From the NCBI GenBank assembly GCA_002327965.1, contig DCVB01000120.1, forward strand, positions 1 to 14,768: a stretch of DNA of 14,768 nucleotides, read 5' to 3'. The notes under the pieces are model-generated. The model was not told the DNA's origin. It saw only the letters and a program-made list of their open reading frames with translations, and ran no database searches. This DNA is from Candidatus Aminicenantes bacterium UBA2199 (GTDB lineage Bacteria > Acidobacteriota > Aminicenantia > UBA2199). Every line of letters begins with the position of its first letter. Within the stretch, counting starts at the first letter, position 1. Made by a program: the position numbers and the translations under genes. Below, piece after piece: positions 1 through 5,801 of the stretch.

Positions 1-8
1 CAGGCTTG

Positions 9-11
9 TGA
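9..11 (+). other. In-frame TGA interrupting the RND permease reading frame
   Basis: The codons before the apparent ATG read GGC TTG TGA GAA ATG CGG. Family members continue through this position without a break, typically with a G-[LV]-x-E/R-[MI]-R-x-x-S-I-S type sequence. A single C-to-T change (CGA to TGA) would explain it. Only 8 bases lie upstream in the window, so a real nonsense mutation, a frameshift further upstream and an edge-of-contig error cannot be separated. Confidence 0.5.
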
Positions 12-14
12 GAA

Positions 15-2885
15 ATGCGGGTTAATTCCATTTCGCTCGAAGGTCAGTCGGTGGTCATGGTGGAGTTCGAATGGGGGACCAACCTCGACTTTGCCGCCCA
101 GGACGTTCGCGATGTCATCGGGCTCTACGACCAGTTCCTGCCCAAGGGCTCGCAAAAGCCGTTCGTCATGAAATTCAACTTCTCGCAGATGCCGATCATC
201 GCCTACGGCATTACGGGCGGCGGCATGAACCTGAGCAAGCTTCGCGACTACATCGACAACGAGGTGGCCACCCGCCTGGAACGCATCGAAGGGGTGGCAT
301 CGACCGCGGTGTTCTCGCCTGAGGTCAACGAGGTGCTGATCAGCGTCGACAAGGGCAAGCTCGAGTCGCGCGGGCTGAACATCGCCCAGGTGGAGATGGC
401 CGTCCAGGCCTCGAACATCAACCTGCCGGCGGGCTACATGACCGAGAATCACCGCGAATTCATGCTGCGCACCATGGGCGAGTTCAAGACCCTTTCCGAG
501 GTGGACGAGATTCTGGTCGGCGTCAGCCGTGGCGGGGCGCCCATCTTCCTCAAGGACATCGGCGCGGTCAGCGAGGCCCCCAAGGAGACCCGCCTCAAGC
601 TGCGCCTGAACGGCCAGCAGGGCATCATGATGATGGTCACCAAGAGCTCGGGCGCCAATTCGGTGCTGGTGGCCCGCCAGGTGAAGAAAACCCTGGCCGA
701 GATCGAGCCGACGCTCAAGGAGGGGGTCAAGTTCCACGTCTGGCTCGACATGTCGCGCATCATCGAGAGGATGTCGAGCAAGGCCACGAAGAACATCATG
801 CTGGGCGGCATCCTGGCCATGCTGATCATCTTCCTGTTCCTGCGCAATCTCAAGCCCACGGTGGCCATCGGCATCACCATCCCGCTGTCGATCGTGGTGG
901 CCTTCATTTCCTTTTACATGATGGGCTACACCCTGAACCTGATCACCCTGGGAGGACTGGCCTTGGGGGTGGGCATGCTGGTGGACAATGCCGTGGTGGT
1001 CATCGAGAACATCTACCGCCATCTGCAGGAGGGGATGAGCCCCACCGAGGCCGCACGCAAGGGCACCACCCAGGTGGGCATGGCCATCGCCGCCTCCACC
1101 CTGACCACGATATCGGTGTTCTTCCCCATGATGTTCGCCACCGGCATCGCCGGTCGCCTGGCCCAGAGCCTGGCCGTCTCGGTGATCATCGCCCTGCTGG
1201 CGTCGCTGTTCGTGGCCCTGACCATCGTCCCCATGCTGGCGGCCTGGATGTTCCGCGTCCACCGCCGGAAGGGGGCGCAGTCTGCCGAAGGCGTCGTCGC
1301 CCTGGGCGAGGACCGCTTCACCCGGGTTCGCAACCGCTACGAGGGCATGCTGCGCCGGGTACTGGCCAAAAGGAAAAAAGTGCTGATCGTCGTGATCGCC
1401 GCCTTCGTTCTGTCGCTGGTCGGCACCGCTTTTCTGGGCAAAGAGTTCATGCCCACGACGGACAACGCCATGCTCTACCTGAAGCTCTCCATGCCGGTGG
1501 GCACCAATATCGAACAGACCGACCGCATCGTCCGCTACCTCGAGGAACAGTCCTTGAAGGATCCCAATGTCATCACCACCTTCGTGCAGGTGGGCACCAG
1601 CGAGATGAGCGCCAGCGACACGGCCCAGGGCACGGGCGCCGCCGGCTCCTACGAGGCGATCATCTACGCCTACCTCAAGCCCAGCAGCGAGAGGAAAGAG
1701 TCGGACAAGGAGATCCTCGAGCGCTGGCGAAGCTCGTTCCCCACGCTGGAGAACAGCCAGATCACGGCCATCGACATCGCCGGGGCTTCGATGTTCGGCG
1801 GCTCGACCAGCCCCATTGAGATCAATTGCTTCGGCCGCGACATGGCCCGCCTGGAGAGCATCGCCGAGAGCATCCGCGACCGCATCGCCGGCATCGAGGG
1901 CATCCGCGACGTGAAGATATCGCTGGAAAAGAGCAAGCCCGAGCTGCAGCTGCACATCAGGAAGGAAGAGGCCTCCAAGCTGGGCCTCACCCCCTACGCC
2001 ATATCCAGCCAGGTCCAGACCTATACCATCGGCAGCGTGGTTTCGCGCATGTTCGTCGAGGGCGAGGACCGCGATATCCGCGTGCAGCTCAAGGAAAGCG
2101 ATCGCGCCTCCCTCGAAGACCTGAAAAAGCTCCCCATCCAGACGCCGCTGGGAGCCAAGGTCTACCTTTCCGAGGTGGCCGAGTTCAAGAATATGTTGGG
2201 TCCGGTGCGCATCGACCGCGAGAACATGGTGCGCAAGGTGTCGGTGGGCGCCAATTTCGTCGGCAGCAACCTGGGTGCCATCGTCAATGAGATCAGGAAA
2301 CAGACCCGGGAGATCTCCCGCCGGCTTCCGGAAGGGTATTTCGTCGAGATCGGCGGCCAGTACGAGAACATGACCGAGACCTTCACGACCCTGGGCTTCG
2401 CCCTGCTGATCGCCCTGGTGCTGGTCTTCGCCGTCATGGCCTCGCTGTACGAGAACCTCAAGTTCCCCTTCATCAACATGTTCGCCCTGCCCCTGGCCTT
2501 CATCGGCGTGGTGGTGCTGCTGGCGGTCACCGGCAAGACCATCAACATGGGCTCGATCATGGGCTTCATCATCCTGGCCGGCATCGCCGTCAACAACGGC
2601 ATCGTCATGGTCGACTACATCAACCAGCTCATCGCCGGCGGCATGGAGCGCCTCGAGGCCGTGGTCAAGGGGGCGGCCACGAGGCTGCGGCCGATCCTGA
2701 TCACCTCGCTGACCACCATGGGCGGCATGGTGCCCATGGCGCTGACCACCAAGGAGGGGGGCGAGATGAACTCGCCCATGGCGGTGGCCATCATCGGCGG
2801 CCTGCTGGCCTCGACCTTCCTGACCACGTTCTTCATCCCGGTGCTGTACACCTATTTCGCCAAGATCAAGACCGGCAGCAAATAG
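15..2885 (+). CDS. RND efflux transporter permease (HAE1/AcrB type), N-terminally truncated as read
   Basis: Inner-membrane proton-driven export pump of the resistance-nodulation-division family, which normally works as a trimer with a periplasmic adaptor and an outer-membrane channel. The 956 residues show the duplicated RND plan: porter domain, a TM2-TM6 block (about residues 255-410 in this numbering), a second porter domain, and a second TM block near the C-terminus ending before GSK. The TM4 motif is LVDNAVVVIENIY, with D324 followed by N325 where AcrB has D407-D408. The TM10 motif is MVDYINQL, with N870 where AcrB has K940. Full-length relatives have about 1020-1040 residues; the first TM helix and start of the porter domain (about 80 residues) are missing. 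The same frame has TGA at 9-11, and the local reading G-L-stop-E-M-R-V-N-S-I-S looks like the interior of the family, so the ATG at 15 is probably not the natural start. The substrate is unknown. No adaptor or channel gene lies downstream. Confidence 0.85.
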   Translation: MRVNSISLEGQSVVMVEFEWGTNLDFAAQDVRDVIGLYDQFLPKGSQKPFVMKFNFSQMPIIAYGITGGGMNLSKLRDYIDNEVATRLERIEGVASTAVFSPEVNEVLISVDKGKLESRGLNIAQVEMAVQASNINLPAGYMTENHREFMLRTMGEFKTLSEVDEILVGVSRGGAPIFLKDIGAVSEAPKETRLKLRLNGQQGIMMMVTKSSGANSVLVARQVKKTLAEIEPTLKEGVKFHVWLDMSRIIERMSSKATKNIMLGGILAMLIIFLFLRNLKPTVAIGITIPLSIVVAFISFYMMGYTLNLITLGGLALGVGMLVDNAVVVIENIYRHLQEGMSPTEAARKGTTQVGMAIAASTLTTISVFFPMMFATGIAGRLAQSLAVSVIIALLASLFVALTIVPMLAAWMFRVHRRKGAQSAEGVVALGEDRFTRVRNRYEGMLRRVLAKRKKVLIVVIAAFVLSLVGTAFLGKEFMPTTDNAMLYLKLSMPVGTNIEQTDRIVRYLEEQSLKDPNVITTFVQVGTSEMSASDTAQGTGAAGSYEAIIYAYLKPSSERKESDKEILERWRSSFPTLENSQITAIDIAGASMFGGSTSPIEINCFGRDMARLESIAESIRDRIAGIEGIRDVKISLEKSKPELQLHIRKEEASKLGLTPYAISSQVQTYTIGSVVSRMFVEGEDRDIRVQLKESDRASLEDLKKLPIQTPLGAKVYLSEVAEFKNMLGPVRIDRENMVRKVSVGANFVGSNLGAIVNEIRKQTREISRRLPEGYFVEIGGQYENMTETFTTLGFALLIALVLVFAVMASLYENLKFPFINMFALPLAFIGVVVLLAVTGKTINMGSIMGFIILAGIAVNNGIVMVDYINQLIAGGMERLEAVVKGAATRLRPILITSLTTMGGMVPMALTTKEGGEMNSPMAVAIIGGLLASTFLTTFFIPVLYTYFAKIKTGSK

Positions 2886-2894
2886 ACCGGATTG

Positions 2895-2998
2895 TAGGGG
2901 CGGGGCTTGCCCCCGCCCTTTTTTTATTGTTTCTTCAGGTAGGGGCGGTTCATGAACCGCCCCTACAACCGGAAAGGGCAGGCGCGAGGCCTGCCCCT
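2895..2998. repeat. Cluster of three related hairpin repeats (REP/MITE-like)
   Basis: Three separate hairpins share an outer arm TAGGGGC[G/A]GG. The first is at 2895-2918, the second is a perfect 28-nt palindrome at 2939-2966 centred on TTCATGAA, and the third is at 2976-2998 with arms GGGCAGGC and GCCTGCCC, carrying the shared arm on the minus strand. They sit between the convergent RND gene and tRNA-Leu. The third hairpin, read on the minus strand, is followed by only three T residues, so it could be a weak terminator for the tRNA. Short palindromes of this style are dispersed in many bacterial genomes; I infer a mobile or dispersed repeat family but cannot see copy number here. Confidence 0.7.
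2898..2925 (+). terminator. Rho-independent terminator after the RND gene
   Basis: An 8-bp GC stem, GGGCGGGG (2898-2905) with CCCCGCCC (2911-2918), closes a 5-nt loop and is followed by seven T residues (2919-2925), 12 nt after the RND stop codon. The hairpin also belongs to the local family of TAGGGGCRGG repeats, so a repeat seems to serve as the terminator. Confidence 0.8.
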
Positions 2999-3008
2999 AA
3001 AACGGCAT

Positions 3009-3092
3009 TGCCGGAGGGGGGGATCGAACCCCCACGAGGTTGCCCTCCCGGGATTTTAAGTCCCGTGCGTCTGCCAGTTCCGCCACCCCGGC
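3009..3092 (-). tRNA. tRNA-Leu (anticodon UAA)
   Basis: The minus strand folds as an 84-nt class II tRNA. The acceptor stem pairs GCCGGGG (5' end at 3092) with CTCCGGC, with one G-U pair, and the discriminator base is A (complement of t3009). The anticodon stem CGGGA/TCCCG encloses the loop CTTAAAA, giving anticodon TAA (plus-strand positions 3056-3058), which reads UUA and UUG. A long variable arm and the T-arm with GGTTCGATCC are present, as expected for leucine tRNAs. CCA is not encoded. It is the only minus-strand gene in the window. Confidence 0.96.
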
Positions 3093-3111
3093 GCAGTTCG
3101 CATCCGCGGGT

Positions 3112-3140
3112 AGGGTAGCATAGGGCATATGGATGGTCAA
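3112..3140 (-). promoter_or_regulatory. Predicted sigma-70-type promoter of tRNA-Leu
   Basis: On the minus strand, TTGACC (plus 3135-3140) is followed after exactly 17 nt by TACCCT (plus 3112-3117). The -35 box matches consensus at five of six positions, and the -10 box keeps the key TA...T. It lies 19 nt upstream of the tRNA 5' end, which leaves room for a short leader. Confidence 0.55.
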
Positions 3141-3164
3141 TACGGTGGCACTTACATGATTGGA

Positions 3165-3225
3165 GTTCGACGTTCGACGTTGAAGAAAAAAAACGAACCA
3201 TGGGGTTCGACGTTCGACGTTGAAG
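3165..3225. repeat. Two 21-nt direct repeats with 40-nt period
   Basis: The same 21-nt sequence occurs at 3165-3185 and 3205-3225. Each copy contains two tandem TTCGACG units followed by TTGAAG, and its ends (TTC...GAA with ACGT cores) are partly self-complementary. The 19 nt between the copies are A-rich. The sequence lies in the non-coding gap between tRNA-Leu and the lipoprotein gene. Two copies are too few for a CRISPR array; an interspersed repeat fragment or a protein binding site are both possible. Confidence 0.75.
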
Positions 3226-3295
3226 GAAGCCGTTAACTTTCGTAGCAAGAGATGCGGGACGCGAAAAAGATGCAAAATCTCATTGCCGGCTTCCG

Positions 3296-3337
3296 TTGAC
3301 ACGAATACTTATCGTCGGTGTTCTTGTGTGTTAAAAT
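3296..3337 (+). promoter_or_regulatory. Possible promoter of the lipoprotein-ispE operon
   Basis: A perfect TTGACA lies at 3296-3301. With 17-nt spacing the -10 would be TGTTCT (3319-3324), a poor match. A good -10-like TAAAAT occurs at 3332-3337 but is 30 nt away. If TAAAAT is the functional -10, transcription would start within a few bases of the ATG at 3346 and the mRNA would be almost leaderless, which would agree with the absence of any Shine-Dalgarno before that ATG. The two readings cannot be separated from sequence. Confidence 0.35.
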
Positions 3338-3345
3338 ATGAATCG

Positions 3346-3927
3346 ATGTTGAAAAGGATACTGCTTCCGCTGCTGGCCGTTGCCTCTTGCTGTTGCGGAC
3401 CGCGACGCCCGGAGCTGGTCCCCGCCGTTGGGCCTCATTTCCGCTCCCTGACCATGAAGTTCAGTTTTATTGACGGCGACACCCGCCAGAACGGCAGGGT
3501 CCTCTGGCGTTTCGACGAAAAAGGCTCCAAGTTCATTTTCTTCAATGCCCTCAACCAGGCGGGACTGGAGTTGGCCGTGGCCGGCGAGGATGCCGTTCTG
3601 GTCAACTTTTCCGAAAAGTCCTACTGGAAAGGTGATTTCAGTCTCCTGCTCGAGCGTCTCTGGGGGATCAGCATGCCCCTGGCGGAATGGAAGGAACTGC
3701 TGCTAGCCGGAAAGGTTTCCCGCTCCCGGCTGGGGGAGAACGGCATCGAAACCTCGATGGAAGGCGTTTCGGAACACGGCGGGCCTCGCAGCGTCAGTCT
3801 GCGGCGGGGGAGCGCCCAACTGGTGCTGCGCGTTCTCAAGAGCGAGCTGCGCCCCGGAAGGATCATCCTGGTCGACTACGCGCCGCGCTACCGCGCCGGC
3901 GACCTGGAAGACGTGCTGGCACGATGA
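3346..3927 (+). CDS. Outer-membrane lipoprotein, LolB/LolA-fold-like
   Basis: A 193-residue secreted lipoprotein. The start ATG at 3346 is chosen because it places a lipoprotein signal peptide at the N-terminus: M-L-K-R, a hydrophobic stretch, then the lipobox V-A-S-C with C15 as the lipidated residue (C15-C17 are consecutive cysteines). A longer reading from 3220 adds 42 residues without a signal and runs through the direct repeat, so it is rejected. The mature part is rich in alternating beta pattern: a strand with RVLWRFDEKGSKFIFF, then a region ending in WGISMPLAEWKELLLAG that resembles the LolB pattern of a short helix before a W/L-rich segment. The gene immediately precedes ispE and prs, the place lolB occupies in gammaproteobacteria. 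I infer a LolB-like role in lipoprotein or lipid handling at the outer membrane; sequence similarity alone is weak. The stop overlaps the ispE start (ATGA). Confidence 0.65.
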   Translation: MLKRILLPLLAVASCCCGPRRPELVPAVGPHFRSLTMKFSFIDGDTRQNGRVLWRFDEKGSKFIFFNALNQAGLELAVAGEDAVLVNFSEKSYWKGDFSLLLERLWGISMPLAEWKELLLAGKVSRSRLGENGIETSMEGVSEHGGPRSVSLRRGSAQLVLRVLKSELRPGRIILVDYAPRYRAGDLEDVLAR

Positions 3928-4844
3928 TCCAACTGCGCTCGTACGCCAAGATCAACCTGGGTCTTGAGGTCACCGGCCGACGAGGCGACGGCTACCACAC
4001 GCTGCGGACGGTCTATCAGACCATCGACCTCAGCGACGAGCTGGAACTGCGCGAAACCGCCCGGCCGCGCATCCGCCTGGCCGGCGGCGATCCCCGTGTC
4101 CCCCGCGACGGCAGCAACACCATTGCCCGCGCCTTCCGGCTGGTCAGCGAGAATTACCGCCTGCGCCGCGGCTTCGATGTCCGTCTGCGCAAGAACATCC
4201 CCCCGGGGGCGGGCCTGGGCGGCGGCAGCGGCAACGCCGCCGTCATGCTGCTGTTCCTCGACCGCTATTTCAATTTGGCCATCCCCGCCACGCAGTTGCA
4301 GGAGATGGCGGCGGCGCTCGGCGCCGATGTGCCGTTCTTCCTGCGCGGGGGCACGGCGCTGGGGGAGGGGATCGGAGAAAAATTGACCCCGCTGCCCGCG
4401 CTGAGACCGCGCGTCATTGCCCTGCACATTCCGGCCCACACCGTCTCCACGGCCCTGGTTTTCTCCCGTTTCCCCTTGACAAAAGCCGGTTTTGCCGGTA
4501 AAATACAACTCTTCCTGAGAAAGGGCGACTTCTCCATTTTAGCAAATGATCTGGAACAAGTTACCTTTGAATTGTTTCCGGAAATCAGGGAAATCAAGGA
4601 AAAAATGGCCAAAGCGGGAGGCGGGTTCGTTCAGATGACTGGCAGCGGCTCGGCGGTGTTCGCCATCGGCCATGGCCGGCGTTTGTCCGCCCTGGCCCGG
4701 CGCCTGCCCGGGACGATACTGACGCGCTTCATCGGCAAAAAATATTACCAGGAGAGTATTGGGGTGTGGCCAAGCGGTAAGGCATCGGCCTTTGGAGCCG
4801 AGATTCGGAGGTTCGAATCCTCCCGCCCCAGGAAAACCACATGA
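3924..4844 (+). CDS. ispE: 4-(cytidine 5'-diphospho)-2-C-methyl-D-erythritol kinase
   Basis: GHMP-superfamily kinase that phosphorylates CDP-methylerythritol using ATP, the fourth step of the MEP isoprenoid pathway, in the cytoplasm. Visible motifs are YAKINLGLEV at the N-terminus (catalytic K9), the glycine-rich ATP loop PPGAGLGGGSGNAAV (about 93-107), LGADVPFFL with catalytic D135, and MTGSGSAVF (238-246). The ATG at 3924 overlaps the upstream stop as ATGA and puts the first motif at the standard position. The frame stays open for 306 residues to TGA at 4842-4844, but the last 28 residues (from about I279) are the translation of a complete tRNA-Gln gene; without them the protein is about 278 residues, the usual family size of about 280-290. 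The stop overlaps the prs start. The enzyme assignment is firm; the true C-terminus is not. Confidence 0.93.
   Translation: MIQLRSYAKINLGLEVTGRRGDGYHTLRTVYQTIDLSDELELRETARPRIRLAGGDPRVPRDGSNTIARAFRLVSENYRLRRGFDVRLRKNIPPGAGLGGGSGNAAVMLLFLDRYFNLAIPATQLQEMAAALGADVPFFLRGGTALGEGIGEKLTPLPALRPRVIALHIPAHTVSTALVFSRFPLTKAGFAGKIQLFLRKGDFSILANDLEQVTFELFPEIREIKEKMAKAGGGFVQMTGSGSAVFAIGHGRRLSALARRLPGTILTRFIGKKYYQESIGVWPSGKASAFGAEIRRFESSRPRKTT
4476..4504 (+). promoter_or_regulatory. Near-consensus promoter inside ispE
   Basis: TTGACA (4476-4481, six of six) is separated by exactly 17 nt from TAAAAT (4499-4504, five of six). The spacer holds two GCCGG units flanking TTTT. Transcription would begin near 4511, about 250 nt upstream of tRNA-Gln and 330 nt upstream of prs. 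The region is A/T-richer than the surrounding gene. It would give the tRNA and the downstream genes transcription independent of the lipoprotein-ispE promoter. Confidence 0.55.
4760..4831 (+). tRNA. tRNA-Gln (anticodon UUG)
   Basis: A full cloverleaf of 72 nt. The acceptor stem TGGGGTG pairs with CGCCCCA (with one T-G pair), starts with the U1-A72 pair and has discriminator G73 (4831), both glutamine identity features. The anticodon stem TCGGC/GCCGA encloses CTTTGGA, giving anticodon TTG at 4792-4794. The T-arm is GGAGG TTCGAAT CCTCC. CCA is not encoded. The gene lies entirely within the open end of ispE and ends 9 nt before the prs start codon, so maturation by RNase P and the 3' processing enzymes would cut the shared transcript on both sides. 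Confidence 0.96.
4830..4833 (+). promoter_or_regulatory. prs ribosome binding site overlapping the tRNA-Gln 3' end
   Basis: AGGA at 4830-4833 sits 7 nt before the prs ATG and is the only Shine-Dalgarno-like sequence there. Its first two bases are A72 and G73 of tRNA-Gln, so correct 3' trimming of the tRNA removes half of it from the downstream mRNA. Confidence 0.5.
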
Positions 4845-5794
4845 CCCACGATAACAAGTTCCTGATCTTTTCCGGCACCTCCAACGAGAAGCTGGCCCGG
4901 GAGATCGCCGGCCACCTGAACGGCAGGCTGGGGCAGTCGGTTCTGGACGTCTTCTCCGACGGCGAGATCCGCTTCCAGAGCCACGAGAACGTCCGCGGCG
5001 CCGACGTCTTCATCGTGCAGTCGCTGTGCGCCGACAGCAATTTCAACATCATGCAGCTGCTGCTGATGGCCGACGCCTTCAAGCGCGCCTCGGCGCGGCG
5101 CATCACCGCCGTGATCACGTACTACGCCTATGCGCGCCAGGACCGCAAGGACCGCCCGCGCGTGGCCATTTCGGCCCGGTTGCTGGCCGACCTGCTGGAG
5201 ACGGCGGGCTTTTCCCGCGTCCTGACCATCGACCTGCACGCCGCCCAGATCCAGGGTTTCTTCAATATCCCGGTGGACAACCTCATGGCCTTGCCGGTCT
5301 TCATCTCCCACTTCAAGAAAATGAACATCCGGGACCTGGTCATCGTCTCCCCTGACGCCGGCGGCGTGGAACGGGCGCGCGGGTTCGCCCGCAAGCTGAA
5401 TGCCGACCTGGCCATCGCCGACAAGAAGCGCACCGCGCCCAATGTGGCCGAGCTGATGCACATCATCGGCGACGTGCGGGGCAAGAACGCCATCATCGTC
5501 GACGACATCGTCGACACCGCCGGCACCCTGGCCGCCACCATCAATGCCCTGAAAAAGCACGGCGCCAGGAAGATCTTTGCCGCCTGCACCCACGGCATTT
5601 TTTCCGGCCAGGCCCTGGAGCGCATCAACGCCGCGCCTCTGGACAGGATCTTCGTCACCGATACCATCCCGCAACGCTGCCCGGACGGGAATTGCCGCAA
5701 GATCGAGGTGCTGTCCGTATCCAGGCTTTTCGCCCGGGCCATCGCCAGTATCCACCGCGAAACATCGGTATCCAAACTATTTTTAATAAAATGA
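4841..5794 (+). CDS. prs: Ribose-phosphate pyrophosphokinase (PRPP synthetase)
   Basis: Makes 5-phosphoribosyl-1-pyrophosphate from ribose 5-phosphate and ATP, the precursor for purines, pyrimidines, histidine, tryptophan and NAD. At 317 residues it has the usual length of class I bacterial enzymes (about 315). Visible motifs are FSDGEIRFQ (38-46), YARQDRKDRPR (97-107), the metal-binding DLHAAQIQGFF (131-141), the flexible-loop basic residues in ADKKR (193-197), and the PRPP-binding signature VDDIVDTAGTL (220-230). The start ATG overlaps the ispE frame stop (ATGA) and is preceded by AGGA. The gene follows tRNA-Gln and precedes rplY by 7 nt. The ispE-prs-rplY-pth order is common in bacteria. 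No unusual residues were found in the catalytic motifs. Confidence 0.97.
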   Translation: MTHDNKFLIFSGTSNEKLAREIAGHLNGRLGQSVLDVFSDGEIRFQSHENVRGADVFIVQSLCADSNFNIMQLLLMADAFKRASARRITAVITYYAYARQDRKDRPRVAISARLLADLLETAGFSRVLTIDLHAAQIQGFFNIPVDNLMALPVFISHFKKMNIRDLVIVSPDAGGVERARGFARKLNADLAIADKKRTAPNVAELMHIIGDVRGKNAIIVDDIVDTAGTLAATINALKKHGARKIFAACTHGIFSGQALERINAAPLDRIFVTDTIPQRCPDGNCRKIEVLSVSRLFARAIASIHRETSVSKLFLIK

Positions 5795-5801
5795 GGTGAA
5801 C

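Noticed and set aside
9..11. UGA recoded as an amino acid (alternative genetic code)
   Set aside because: UGA terminates several intact genes here (rpsR, rplI, mlaE, mlaF among them), so the code is standard.
3165..3225. Minimal CRISPR array
   Set aside because: Only two repeat copies, a 19-nt spacer too short for typical arrays, internal tandem units and no cas genes.
3225..3294. 8-bp inverted repeat GGAAGCCG / CGGCTTCC
   Set aside because: The arms are 54 nt apart with no supporting inner pairing; likely chance.
3220..3345. 42-residue N-terminal extension of the lipoprotein frame from an ATG at 3220
   Set aside because: It overlaps the direct repeat and the putative promoter region, has no signal sequence or Shine-Dalgarno, and would bury the lipobox inside the protein.
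4745..5755. 336-codon minus-strand open frame opposite prs
   Set aside because: It mirrors the prs codons in high-GC DNA and its translation is low-complexity (rich in G, D, V, A and H) with no recognisable domain.
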